A stretch of DNA of 64,000 bases from CAWCAL01 sp963695075 (GTDB lineage: Bacteria; Actinomycetota; Acidimicrobiia; Acidimicrobiales; CAWCAL01): positions 42,020 to 106,019 of the forward strand of contig CAVOFR010000002.1 in NCBI GenBank assembly GCA_963695075.1, in the 5' to 3' direction. A program made the position numbers and the translations under genes. Within the stretch, counting starts at the first letter, position 1. Each line of letters begins with the position of its first letter. This document shows, piece by piece, positions 1 to 8,133 of this stretch. Under the pieces are notes generated by a model, which saw only the letters and a program-made list of their open reading frames with translations, was not told the DNA's origin and did no database searches.

Positions 1-500
1 TGGCCAACCTCAAGCCGGCGTTCAAGCCCGATGGAAAGGTCACCGCCGGCAACTCCTCACAGATCACCGACGGCGCCTCGGCCGCGCTGATCATGAGCGA
101 GGAGAAGGCCAAGGAGCTCGGCCTCACCCCTCGGGCCCGTTTCCACACCTTCGCCCTGGCCGGAGTCGATCCCGTCACGATGCTGACCGGGCCCATCCCG
201 TCGACCGCCAAGGCGTTGGAGAAGGCCGGCATGAGCGTCGACGACATCGACCTCTTCGAGGTCAACGAGGCGTTCGCTTCGGTCGTCCTCGCCTGGGAGA
301 AGGAATTGCGCCCCGACATGGGCAACGTCAACGTCAACGGCGGCGCCATCGCCCTGGGTCACCCTCTCGGCTGCTCGGGCACCAAGCTGATGACCACTCT
401 CCTCAACGAGCTCGAGCGCACAGGGGGCCGCTTCGGCCTGCAGACGATGTGCGAGGGCGGCGGTATGGCCAACGCCACCATCATCGAGCGCCTCGGCTGA
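1..500 (+). CDS. Acetyl-CoA acetyltransferase (thiolase), C-terminal part
   Basis: This is the 3' part of a thiolase whose 5' end lies outside the window; the reading frame enters at base 3. The protein would make or cleave acetoacyl-CoA in the cytoplasm, in beta-oxidation or acetoacetyl-CoA synthesis. The visible part carries the thiolase signatures in order: GNSSQITDGASA near the edge, VNEAFA, the GGAIALGHPLGCSG loop with the catalytic His, and the C-terminal CEGGGMA block holding the second catalytic Cys. The nucleophilic Cys of the N-terminal domain is not in the window. The stop at 498-500 is followed 14 nt later by a strong hairpin. The family is certain; the exact substrate chain length is not. 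Confidence 0.93.
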   Translation, partial: ANLKPAFKPDGKVTAGNSSQITDGASAALIMSEEKAKELGLTPRARFHTFALAGVDPVTMLTGPIPSTAKALEKAGMSVDDIDLFEVNEAFASVVLAWEKELRPDMGNVNVNGGAIALGHPLGCSGTKLMTTLLNELERTGGRFGLQTMCEGGGMANATIIERLG

Positions 501-514
501 CCGAGACAACCTCT

Positions 515-563
515 GAACTTTGTGCCCTGGCGGTACACAGGTGCGAGCCAGCGCACAAAGTTC
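515..563. terminator. Hairpin of the GAACTTTG-type family, copy 1
   Basis: Perfect 11-bp arms (515-525, GAACTTTGTGC, and 553-563) lie 14 nt after the thiolase stop. An inner CTGGC/GCCAG pairing (527-531 with 547-551) extends the stem. There is no T-tract. Related hairpins follow ileS (27680-27726) and the dehydrogenase homologue (59907-59955). A role in transcript 3'-end formation is inferred from position. Confidence 0.6.
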
Positions 564-616
564 ATGGTTGACGGGTCGACGGTAGGTCGGCACGCCCGAG
601 CCCCTAGGGTCCGACC

Positions 617-958
617 ATGAAGTCCTCCGGGTCGATCGGTCGTCGCGCCCTGTTCTGGGGATCGCTGGTCGTCCTGTTCGGACTGCTCCTGTGGCTGACC
701 GACGAGTCGACGGGAAGGGTCGCCCTCACCATCGTGGCGATGGCCGCCATCCTCAAGCTCGGGTTCGTGATGCTCGGTGGCCTGGCCCGCCCCACACCCG
801 AGCCACCCCCGGCCGGCGAGCTCCGTAGCGTCAAGATCATGTACCGGTGCAGTGTGTGCGGCACCGAGGTGCGGATGACCGTCGCCAACGACGAGATGCC
901 CGATCCACCCCGCCATTGCCAGGACGAGATGGATCTGGTGACCCCTGTCGAGGATTGA
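617..958 (+). CDS. Small membrane protein with C-terminal zinc-ribbon-like tail
   Basis: I do not recognise this 113-residue protein as a named family. Residues about 10-28 and 34-55 are hydrophobic and look like two membrane helices. They are followed by a Pro-rich linker and a soluble tail with CSVCG at about 78-82 and a later His-Cys pair (PRHC), which together could bind zinc as a small ribbon. The ATG start sits 58 bp after the thiolase hairpin and the gene stands alone. No function can be assigned; a regulatory or membrane-anchored adaptor role is only a guess. Confidence 0.7.
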   Translation: MKSSGSIGRRALFWGSLVVLFGLLLWLTDESTGRVALTIVAMAAILKLGFVMLGGLARPTPEPPPAGELRSVKIMYRCSVCGTEVRMTVANDEMPDPPRHCQDEMDLVTPVED

Positions 959-961
959 GCG

Positions 962-1097
962 CTATCCACACCGTGTGGACAAGACCACTGCCCGTCATCG
1001 TCCGGTCACGCCACGTCAACCGGTTCGTCACCGAACACCACTCCGCGTCACCATTTCGACCGCACACAGCGTGATTTGATCGATCTGGTTGTCCACA
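962..1097. promoter_or_regulatory. Cluster of three DnaA-box-like 9-mers
   Basis: The intergenic region holds CTATCCACA at 962-970 (one mismatch to TTATCCACA), TGTGGACAA at 974-982 (TTGTCCACA on the other strand) and TTGTCCACA at 1089-1097. TTGTCCACA is the usual actinobacterial DnaA box. The first two boxes are inverted around a CCG and could alternatively form the terminator of the upstream gene. The nearby pknB cluster is often origin-proximal in actinobacteria, but dnaA and dnaN are not in the window, so this is a candidate DnaA-binding site rather than a proven origin. Confidence 0.4.
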
Positions 1098-1125
1098 GGC
1101 GGAGCGTCGTCGGAGATCGCCCCTG

Positions 1126-2001
1126 CTAGCGAGGATCGCCGTTGGCCAGCTTCAGGAGATACTGGCCGTAGGAGTTCTGCTCCATCTCACGGCCGGCTGC
1201 CCGCACGTCGTCAGCGCTGATCCACTCCTGTTCGAACGCGATCTCCTCGAGACAGGCGATCTGCGCGCTCTGGCGGTGCTGGATGACCCGGACGAACTCG
1301 GACGCCTCGACCATCGAGTCGAAGGTCCCGGTGTCGAGCCAGGCGTAACCGCGGTCGAGCTGACGGACCTCGAGCTCGTCGCGCTCGAGGTAGTAGTCGA
1401 TCACCGACGTGATCTCGAGCTCGCCCCGATCGGACGGCTCGGCCAGCTCGGCCGCCTGGACCACCCTCCCGTCGAAGAAGTAGAGACCGGTGACCGCCCA
1501 GTTGCTGCGGGCATCGGTCGGTTTCTCCTCGATCGACAGCGGCCGACCCGACTCGTCCAGCTCGACGATGCCGTACCGCTCGGGATCGCGGACGTGGTAC
1601 CCGAACACGGTCGCACCCGACTCCTTGGTCGCCGCCTTCCCCAGCTGGTCGGAAAGCCCGGCGCCGTAGAACAGGTTGTCGCCCAACACCAGCGAGCATC
1701 CCGATCCGTCGAGGAAGTCCGCTCCGATGATGAAGGCCTGGGCCAGGCCGTCGGGACTGGGCTGGACCTCGTAGGACAGCTCGATTCCCCACTGCTCACC
1801 CGTACCCAGAAGCCGCCGGAACGCGGCCGACTCGTCGGGTGTCGTGATGATGAGGATCTGGCGGATCCCGGCCAGCATGAGCACCGAGATCGGGTAGTAG
1901 ATCATCGGTTTGTCGTACACCGGGAGCAGCTGCTTGGACGTTCCCAAGGTGATGGGATGCAGCCGCGAGCCCGTCCCCCCCGCGAGGATGATGCCTTTCA
2001 T
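1126..2001 (-). CDS. rfbA: Glucose-1-phosphate thymidylyltransferase
   Basis: RmlA/RfbA joins glucose-1-phosphate and dTTP to form dTDP-glucose, the first step of dTDP-L-rhamnose synthesis for cell-wall and surface polysaccharides. The N-terminus reads MKGIILAGGTGSRLHPIT, the nucleotide-binding loop of sugar nucleotidyltransferases. LPVYDKPMIYYP and LGDNLFYG follow in the expected places, and the protein ends with the family's typical helical C-terminus. The 291-residue length from this ATG matches the family. Two in-frame upstream ATGs (2010 and 2028) are possible; none of the three has a clear ribosome binding site, and 2001 gives the canonical N-terminus. It stands alone on the minus strand next to crgA; no other rml gene is visible. 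Confidence 0.93.
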   Translation of the reverse strand: MKGIILAGGTGSRLHPITLGTSKQLLPVYDKPMIYYPISVLMLAGIRQILIITTPDESAAFRRLLGTGEQWGIELSYEVQPSPDGLAQAFIIGADFLDGSGCSLVLGDNLFYGAGLSDQLGKAATKESGATVFGYHVRDPERYGIVELDESGRPLSIEEKPTDARSNWAVTGLYFFDGRVVQAAELAEPSDRGELEITSVIDYYLERDELEVRQLDRGYAWLDTGTFDSMVEASEFVRVIQHRQSAQIACLEEIAFEQEWISADDVRAAGREMEQNSYGQYLLKLANGDPR

Positions 2002-2049
2002 ACTGGTCATTGTCGGTGGTCGGACCATGACGAGACAAGTGCCGCCGGA

Positions 2050-2370
2050 TCAGTGGTACTGCGTCGCGGTGATGATGCCCCCGAGAATCAGCCCGAGGCC
2101 GCCCAGTAGATACCAGTTCGAGCGCCCGCCCGGCACGATGTCGACGTAGTTCAGGAAGATGATCAGGACGCCCAGGCCGAGCAGTCCGAACATGAGAACC
2201 GCCACCCATGTGGGGCTGACCTTCTGGTCGGCCGGTATGGGTGGTGTGTAGCGAGAGGAGGCTTCGGGCTGACCGTCCCCAGACGATCCGAAGGAGGGAC
2301 GATCACCGGGCTTGGTGCCCTTCGCCGTCACTCGTCCACCCTCGTACTTGCGCTTCGCCGGTCGTGCCAT
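2050..2370 (-). CDS. crgA: Cell division protein CrgA
   Basis: CrgA is a small actinobacterial membrane protein that binds FtsZ-ring partners and penicillin-binding proteins and coordinates septation with peptidoglycan synthesis. From the ATG at 2370 the protein has 106 residues: a basic start (MARPAKRKYEGGR), the SRYTPP segment, a first membrane helix after VSPTW, and a second helix after the conserved GRSNWYLLGG motif. This is the CrgA pattern of two helices with a short external loop. An upstream in-frame ATG (2421) would add 17 residues that do not fit the family. Its place beside pabA and the pknB operon repeats the arrangement known from mycobacteria. Confidence 0.9.
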   Translation of the reverse strand: MARPAKRKYEGGRVTAKGTKPGDRPSFGSSGDGQPEASSRYTPPIPADQKVSPTWVAVLMFGLLGLGVLIIFLNYVDIVPGGRSNWYLLGGLGLILGGIITATQYH

Positions 2371-2453
2371 GGTCCCGAGAATAGGAGACGGATCGGCCGG
2401 GGGCGGCAAAACCGGGACCATCCCGGCTCCGGGGCCGGGTACCGTCGCGCTCC

Positions 2454-3032
2454 ATGCGCGTGCTCGTCGTCGACAACTACGACTCTTTCGTGTACGTCCT
2501 CGTTCAATACCTGGGCGAGATGGGCGTCGAGCCGATCGTCCACCGCAACGACGCGATCACAGTCGACGGCGCCCTCGCCATGGAACCCGACGCCGTGCTG
2601 ATCAGTCCGGGTCCCGGGCGTCCCGAGGATGCCGGGATCTCGCGCGACGTCGTCACCAGCTTCGCGGGGGTCGCGCCGGTTCTCGGCGTCTGCCTCGGTC
2701 ACCAGTGCATCGGCGACGTCTACGGAGGCGAGGTGGTCCGGGCCCCCCATGTAATGCACGGCAAGACCTCCCCCATCCACCACGAGGGTCGCGGCCTGTT
2801 CGACGGGCTTCCGCAGCCGCTCGAAGCCACCCGCTACCACTCGCTGGTGATCGATCGGGCCTCGGTGCCCGACGAGCTCGAGATCACCGCAGAGACCGAT
2901 GACGGCGTCGTCATGGGACTGCGCCACCGGACCCACGCGGTCGAGGGTGTGCAGTTCCACCCCGAGTCGGTCCTAACCACCGCCGGCCATGCGCTACTCA
3001 GGAACTGGCTCTCCTGCTTGGCGCAGCGATAA
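2454..3032 (+). CDS. pabA: Anthranilate/aminodeoxychorismate synthase glutamine amidotransferase subunit
   Basis: This 192-residue class I glutamine amidotransferase supplies ammonia to chorismate-using synthases: TrpE for tryptophan, PabB for folate, or both. The catalytic triad is visible as Cys80 in GVCLGHQ, and His169 and Glu171 in QFHPES. The SPGPGRPEDAG oxyanion-loop motif is at 51-61. No TrpE or PabB partner lies next to it, so the gene may serve both pathways, as the single mycobacterial trpG located beside pknB does. The last eight codons lie inside a 79-bp tandem duplication (3009-3146), so the sequence of its C-terminal tail is repeated downstream of the stop. Confidence 0.9.
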   Translation: MRVLVVDNYDSFVYVLVQYLGEMGVEPIVHRNDAITVDGALAMEPDAVLISPGPGRPEDAGISRDVVTSFAGVAPVLGVCLGHQCIGDVYGGEVVRAPHVMHGKTSPIHHEGRGLFDGLPQPLEATRYHSLVIDRASVPDELEITAETDDGVVMGLRHRTHAVEGVQFHPESVLTTAGHALLRNWLSCLAQR

Positions 3033-3146
3033 TCCGCCGCGCCGCCTTCGGCATCGGGTTCTCCCGTGCCGCTGCTCCGCAGCCTGACTCTCCTGCTTGG
3101 CGCAGCGATAATCCGCCGCGCCGCCTTCGGCATCGGGTTCTCCCGT
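3009..3146 (+). repeat. Two copies of a 59-bp repeat (79-bp period) at the pabA 3' end
   Basis: Bases 3009-3067 and 3088-3146 are identical as read. The spacer is 20 bp (3068-3087), giving a period of 79 bp. Copy 1 contains the end and stop of pabA (LSCLAQR then stop), and copy 2 repeats the same codons and stop after the gene. The unit ends just before the converging stop of pknB at 3162. It looks like a recent local duplication and may also hold the 3' transcript ends of both genes through the small GCCGCCTTCGGC hairpin in each copy. Confidence 0.85.
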
Positions 3147-3161
3147 ACCGCCGCGCCAGAG

Positions 3162-5189
3162 TCACGGCGCCAGGGTGGTGCTGGTCGTGCTGGTCGTTGT
3201 CGTGGTCGATGTCGTCGTCGACGTCGTGCTGGTGGTCGTGGTGGTCGGTTCGGGCCCCTCGACGCCGAGGAAGACCTGCACGGTGTCTCCCCGCGTGGCC
3301 TCGGTGTTGGCCGCGGGGTCCTGGTCGACGACCTTGCCCACGTCGTCGCTACCGAACGGAACCTCACGATTCTCGAACGAGCCGACGAGGCCGGCATCGG
3401 CCAGCGCGACTTCGGCCTGCTCACGGTCGAGGGTCAGCAGATTGGGGACCGTCGCATCGGCGGGCCCCGAGGAAACGACGAGGATGATCCTCTGCGTGGG
3501 ATCGGCTTCTTCCCCTGCAGCGGGTCGGGTGCCGATGACGATGCCTTCCTCGACGTCGTCGCTGGCAACGCGATCGGGGAGGACCTTGATGAACCCGGCA
3601 TCGTCCAGGATGATCCCGGCCCGGTCCTCGGTCTCGCCCGCGACGTCGGGCACCACGACCAGCTCCGCTTCGGACGTCACCTCGAGGGTGATCCGGGCAT
3701 CCTTCTGCACCCGACGGGCCGCCGGAGGATCCTGGCCGACCACGATGCCCGCGGCGACACCCTCCTGAGCCTCGACCGGGACCTGCGTGATGTTGTTGCG
3801 ACTGAATCCTTCCTCGACCAGCCGGAGCATGGCGTCCTCGACGGGCAGGTCGATCACGCCCGGCATCGTCACCAGATCGCCGTTGCCATCGTCGGTGAGA
3901 AAGCCGTTGAGCGCGAAGAGCAACCCGGCCAGCCCCAACAGGAGAGCCACGCCGATGGCGATGAAGACGCCGGTGCGCGACGGCTTGTCCTGACCGGCCA
4001 CGGCGGCGCCGGCGGCCCCGCCTCCCACCTCTCCTGCGGCCATGGCCCCGGACGGCACGGCTGCCTGCATCCGGGTCGGGTCTCCGGCCGCACCGGCGGC
4101 GACCGCCGCCGCCCCACCCAGTACCGCGGCGCCACCGACCGCTGCCACCCCGTGGGTGGGCTCGTCGGTCTCTCGTGCTGCCCGGCGGGCTCGCATCTCC
4201 TCGAGCTCCTGTTCGGCCAGAACCGGCTCGCCGGCCCGGAATCGCTGCAGGTCGGCCTTGAGGTCCTCGGCGCTGGCGTAGCGATTCGACACCCGCTTGG
4301 CCATGAGCTTCAGACAGATCGCCTGGAGGCCCGTGGGGATGGCGGGCACTATGGTGCGAGGCGGCGGGACCGGCTCCTGTACGTGCTTGTAGGCGATGGC
4401 AACCGGCGAATCACCCGCGAACGGCGGACGACCGGTGAGCATCTCGTAGAGCACGACGCCCAGCGAGTAGAGATCCGAACGGGGATCGACATCCTGTCCC
4501 TGGGCCTGTTCGGGCGAGAAGTAGGTGGCGGTGCCCATGACGGTCCCCGTCTGGGTCAGGTCGCCCGCTCCACCCGAAACGGCGCGGGCGATGCCGAAGT
4601 CGGCCACCTTCACGTTGCCGGCGTCGTCGATGATGACGTTGGCCGGCTTGATGTCGCGATGGACCACACCGTTGCGGTGGGCGAACCCCAGCGCCGATGC
4701 CGCCCCGATGGTGAGATCGGCAGCCCGGTCGGGGTTGATGGGAGCCGACTCCCGGATGATCTCGGCCAGCGTGCGACCCGAGACGTATTCCATCACCATG
4801 TAGTAGGTGGTCTCGATCGGCCCCCAGTCGTACACCGCCACGATGTTGGGCTGCGTCAGGTTGGCGGCGGCCTGCGCCTCGCGTCGGAACCGCTCGACGA
4901 ACGCCGTATCCGAGGCGAACTCGGGAAACATGATCTTGATGGCGACCGGTCGATCCAGCGAGAGATCGTGGCCGAGGAACACTTCGGCCATGCCACCCCG
5001 AGCGAGCTTCCGCCGCACTTCGTAGCGTCCGGCGATGACCATCGAACCCGCGTCGTCCTCGGGGGCCGTCGCATCGGCGGGCGCGTCCGGCGCGGTGACT
5101 TCGTCGGGGGCACCCGGCGCGTCGCCGGGTGTCTCGTCCCCCGACGGCGCGTCCGGATCGGGGGTTTCGTCGGGGGTCTCGTCAGACAT
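3162..5189 (-). CDS. pknB: Serine/threonine protein kinase with PASTA domains
   Basis: PknB is a membrane Ser/Thr kinase that senses muropeptides or lipid II outside the cell and phosphorylates growth and division proteins, including FHA-domain partners. The 675-residue protein has an acidic, Pro-rich N-terminal extension (about 1-48) and then a kinase domain with the GGMAEV loop, Lys85, HRDIKPAN with catalytic Asp179, and DFG at 197-199. A long Ala/Gly-rich juxtamembrane region and one membrane helix follow. Outside are three PASTA repeats and a C-terminal Thr/Ser-rich tail ending in LAP. Neither candidate start has a strong ribosome site; an ATG at 5042 would remove the acidic extension. 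It is the last gene of the fhaA-to-pknB operon, 56 bp after pbpA. There is no separate pknA. Confidence 0.95.
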   Translation of the reverse strand: MSDETPDETPDPDAPSGDETPGDAPGAPDEVTAPDAPADATAPEDDAGSMVIAGRYEVRRKLARGGMAEVFLGHDLSLDRPVAIKIMFPEFASDTAFVERFRREAQAAANLTQPNIVAVYDWGPIETTYYMVMEYVSGRTLAEIIRESAPINPDRAADLTIGAASALGFAHRNGVVHRDIKPANVIIDDAGNVKVADFGIARAVSGGAGDLTQTGTVMGTATYFSPEQAQGQDVDPRSDLYSLGVVLYEMLTGRPPFAGDSPVAIAYKHVQEPVPPPRTIVPAIPTGLQAICLKLMAKRVSNRYASAEDLKADLQRFRAGEPVLAEQELEEMRARRAARETDEPTHGVAAVGGAAVLGGAAAVAAGAAGDPTRMQAAVPSGAMAAGEVGGGAAGAAVAGQDKPSRTGVFIAIGVALLLGLAGLLFALNGFLTDDGNGDLVTMPGVIDLPVEDAMLRLVEEGFSRNNITQVPVEAQEGVAAGIVVGQDPPAARRVQKDARITLEVTSEAELVVVPDVAGETEDRAGIILDDAGFIKVLPDRVASDDVEEGIVIGTRPAAGEEADPTQRIILVVSSGPADATVPNLLTLDREQAEVALADAGLVGSFENREVPFGSDDVGKVVDQDPAANTEATRGDTVQVFLGVEGPEPTTTTTSTTSTTTSTTTTTSTTSTTLAP

Positions 5190-5245
5190 GCCAGAGAAGG
5201 CTAGTGAGGCGACGAGCAAACCCCGAGCCACCGATCACGGTCGAC

Positions 5246-6796
5246 CTACTCGCCATCGGGATCCTCTTCCGACGGTGCGGTCGTCGGTGGCGGCGCGGCC
5301 CGGGTGGGTTCCTGGAGAGCCGTCTCCAGCACCGCTCGGGCGATCGGCGCCGCGAAGGTGCCGCCCGTCTGGTTGCTCGCCTCGGGATCGGCCTCGACCA
5401 GGACGGCGATGGCCAGGGTCGGGGCCTCGCCCTCGGGTCCGGCGAATCCGATGATCCAGGCGTGCGACCGGGGAGGATCGGTGCCCAACTGCGCCGTACC
5501 TGTCTTGCCGCCGACATCGAAGCCCGGCACATCCATGGCGGTCGCCGTGCCCGAATCGACCGTTTCGATCATCGCGATCCGGATCGCCTCGGCGGCTGAC
5601 GCCTGTGTCGCCTCGGTCCACACGGCGGGCTCGTGCTCGTCGAGGATGCGGCCGTCGGTGTCGACCACCTCGTGGACCATGCTGGGCACGGGCACCTCGC
5701 CCCGATTGGCGATCCCGGCGGCCACCAGCGCCATCTGGAGCGGGGTGGCGCTCACGTCGTTCTGGCCGATCGACACCTGCGCCAGGCGTGGCGTGTCCTC
5801 GAAAAGGACGCGGTCGCCGTCGAGCGGAGCGCCGTAGTCGGTGGGTACGACCGACTCGACGCCGCCGGGCATGTCGAGCGGGGGTACCGAGTTGAAGCCG
5901 AAACCCTGCGCGGTCTGGACCAGGCGGTCCGGGCCCACCAGCTCGGCTCCCAGCTGGGCGAACCCGGTGTTGCACGACACGCGGATGAGATCCAGCAGGT
6001 CGCCACCGCAGGTGGTTCCCCCGAAGTTGGTGATCGCCCGGGACGTCCCGGGAGGCTGGTAGGAGCTCATCCGGGGGAAGACCGGATCGACGAGCGTGGC
6101 GACACCGTGGTCGACCGCCGCCGACCCGGTGACCGCCTTGAACGTCGAGCCGGGGAAGTAGCGATCGCGGTAGCTGCGGGCCAGCAGCGGCTTGTCGGGG
6201 TTCGCGTCGAGCACGGCGAAGGCGGCCGCGGCGGCTTCGTCGTCGTGGTCGGCCAGCAGGTTGGGGTCGTAGCTCGGATACGACCACAGCGCGATGACCT
6301 CCCCCGTCTGGGGCTGCACGACCACGACGGCTCCCTTTCGGCCGCCGAGCGCATCGCGCGCGGCCGCCTGCACGTCGCGGCGCAACGAGAGGGTCAGGTT
6401 TGCGGTCGTGTCCCGGTCGACGAGGAGATCGCGGAACGACGCGAACCGCTGCTCGATCGTGGCGCCGGCCAGGACGTCGTTGTACTGACGCTCGAGGCCG
6501 GACGATTGCACTTCGAGACCGAAGTGACCGGTTACGTGAGCGAAGAGGTCGGCCTCGGGGTAGATGCGCTGGAGCTCGTACCGGTCATCGCTGGCGATCG
6601 ACTGCGCGAGCAGGAATCCGTCGCTGGTCACGATCGAGCCTCGGGGCTGGTCGAAGTCGCGAACCAGAGCACGGGTGTTCCCGTCATGGTGGTTCAGGTC
6701 GTCGGCTTCGATGACCTGCACGTAGTTCAGCATCGCGAACAGCGCCGCGAAGCAGACGGTGAGGCCCATACCCAGTCGCCGGATCCGGACGTTCAT
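5246..6796 (-). CDS. pbpA: Penicillin-binding protein, class B transpeptidase
   Basis: PbpA cross-links peptidoglycan outside the membrane as the transpeptidase partner of the RodA/FtsW polymerase. The 516-residue protein starts with a short basic stretch and one membrane helix (about 9-28), continues with the dimerisation domain and ends with the transpeptidase domain. The catalytic triad motifs are GSTFK (nucleophilic Ser), SCN and KTGTAQ. A short Pro/Thr-rich acidic tail ends it. The ATG overlaps the rodA stop by four bases (ATGA), indicating translational coupling and fixing the start. Its position between rodA and pknB is the standard actinobacterial one. Confidence 0.95.
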   Translation of the reverse strand: MNVRIRRLGMGLTVCFAALFAMLNYVQVIEADDLNHHDGNTRALVRDFDQPRGSIVTSDGFLLAQSIASDDRYELQRIYPEADLFAHVTGHFGLEVQSSGLERQYNDVLAGATIEQRFASFRDLLVDRDTTANLTLSLRRDVQAAARDALGGRKGAVVVVQPQTGEVIALWSYPSYDPNLLADHDDEAAAAAFAVLDANPDKPLLARSYRDRYFPGSTFKAVTGSAAVDHGVATLVDPVFPRMSSYQPPGTSRAITNFGGTTCGGDLLDLIRVSCNTGFAQLGAELVGPDRLVQTAQGFGFNSVPPLDMPGGVESVVPTDYGAPLDGDRVLFEDTPRLAQVSIGQNDVSATPLQMALVAAGIANRGEVPVPSMVHEVVDTDGRILDEHEPAVWTEATQASAAEAIRIAMIETVDSGTATAMDVPGFDVGGKTGTAQLGTDPPRSHAWIIGFAGPEGEAPTLAIAVLVEADPEASNQTGGTFAAPIARAVLETALQEPTRAAPPPTTAPSEEDPDGE

Positions 6797-8133
6797 GTCG
6801 CGGCCTGCTCGCTGGTCCGGCGCCGGGACCGATCTGAGATCCGCAGGAGGACGGCCAGCAGGACGTAGTTGGCAAGCAGGCTCGATCCGCCGTAGGAGAC
6901 GAAAGGGAGGGTGATGCCCGTGAGCGGCAGGAGCCTGATCACGCCGGCGATGATGATGAAGGACTGGATGCCGACCAGTGCGGTGAGCCCGGCGGCCAGC
7001 AGCTTGTCGAACCCGTTCTCGGCGGTGAGCGCCACTCGGAGGCCTGCCCCGATGAAGAGCAGGAAGGCCGACAGCAGAGCGGTCGCTCCGATCAGGCCGA
7101 GCTCCTCGGCTATCACGATGAAGATGAAATCGGTCTCGGCCGCCGGCAGCCGGGGACCGTTGCCGAGACCCAGACCCAGCCCGGTCCCGCCGATTCCGCC
7201 GGCTGCGAGCGAGAACCAGGCCTGCACGGGCTGGAAGCCCTTGTCCAGCGCTTGGGTCCAGGGATCGAGCCAGATCTCGACCCGTTCCTTGACGTGGTCG
7301 AAGCGGGACCACACCGCGTAGGCGCCGACGCCGAAGAGGATCGCACCGGTGAACAGATAGGTGAACCGCTCGCTGGCGATCCAGAGCATGACGAGGAAGA
7401 CCGCGAAGAAGAGCAGCGACGAGCCCAGGTCCTTCTCGGTGACCATCACCACCAGGGATGCGGCCCAGGCGAGCAGCACCGGACCCAGGACACGCGGTTC
7501 GGGCATACCGAAGGGGCCGATGCGAAAGGTGGCCATGCCCAGGAGCTCGCGACGCTCGACCAGGTACGAGGCGAAGAACACAGCCAGCGCGATCTTGGCG
7601 AACTCACCGGGCTGGAAGTTGACCGGGCCGAAGCTGACCCAGATACGGGCCCCGTTGATGTTGCGGCCGATCACGGGAGCGAGGGGTAGCAGCAGGAGCA
7701 CGATGCCGCCGACCATGAAGGTGTACCGGTAGCGCTCGAGCATCCGAGTGTCGCGCAACACGATCAGCACACCGGCGAAGGCCGCGATACCCACGGCGGT
7801 CCACACGGCCTGGAGCAGAGCCAGGTCCTGGTCCAGCCGGGCGATGAAGACGTAGCCCATGCCGTTCAGGAACGCGGCCAGCGGAAAGAGCACCGGGTCC
7901 GCCTCGGGAGCGAACCGACGGATGATGACGTGACCGGTGACCATCAACCCGACGACCACCCCGAGGAACGGGCCGATGTCGGCGGGCATCGTCGAGGTGC
8001 GACCGAAACTCGCCAACACGTAGGCCGCGACCACCACCAGGAGGGCGAGGGTGAGCATCCCCGCTTCGGTCCGGCGCAGTGTCGCACCACGGCGACGGGC
8101 TGCCTTCCGGGGTGACTCTACGGTCGCCGTCAC
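6793..8133 (-). CDS. rodA: FtsW/RodA/SpoVE-family peptidoglycan polymerase
   Basis: This SEDS-family integral membrane protein polymerises lipid II into glycan strands together with PbpA, next to which it is encoded. The 446-residue protein has about ten to twelve hydrophobic segments. The conserved signatures are the ARIWVSFGPVNFQPGEFAKI stretch and, near the C-terminus, PLTGITLPFVSYGGSSL. The GTG start overlaps the pstP stop by four bases (GTGA) and begins a basic N-terminus before the first helix. Within the SEDS family, synteny with pknB and pstP favours the RodA (elongation) role over FtsW. Confidence 0.94.
   Translation of the reverse strand: MTATVESPRKAARRRGATLRRTEAGMLTLALLVVVAAYVLASFGRTSTMPADIGPFLGVVVGLMVTGHVIIRRFAPEADPVLFPLAAFLNGMGYVFIARLDQDLALLQAVWTAVGIAAFAGVLIVLRDTRMLERYRYTFMVGGIVLLLLPLAPVIGRNINGARIWVSFGPVNFQPGEFAKIALAVFFASYLVERRELLGMATFRIGPFGMPEPRVLGPVLLAWAASLVVMVTEKDLGSSLLFFAVFLVMLWIASERFTYLFTGAILFGVGAYAVWSRFDHVKERVEIWLDPWTQALDKGFQPVQAWFSLAAGGIGGTGLGLGLGNGPRLPAAETDFIFIVIAEELGLIGATALLSAFLLFIGAGLRVALTAENGFDKLLAAGLTALVGIQSFIIIAGVIRLLPLTGITLPFVSYGGSSLLANYVLLAVLLRISDRSRRRTSEQAAT

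Noticed and set aside
3066..5204. Long open frame on the plus strand opposite pknB
   Set aside because: It mirrors the kinase gene codon by codon in a GC-rich sequence, has no family motif and no ribosome site. Similar long mirrors oppose pstP, ileS, the beta-helix protein gene and the DUF4012 gene.
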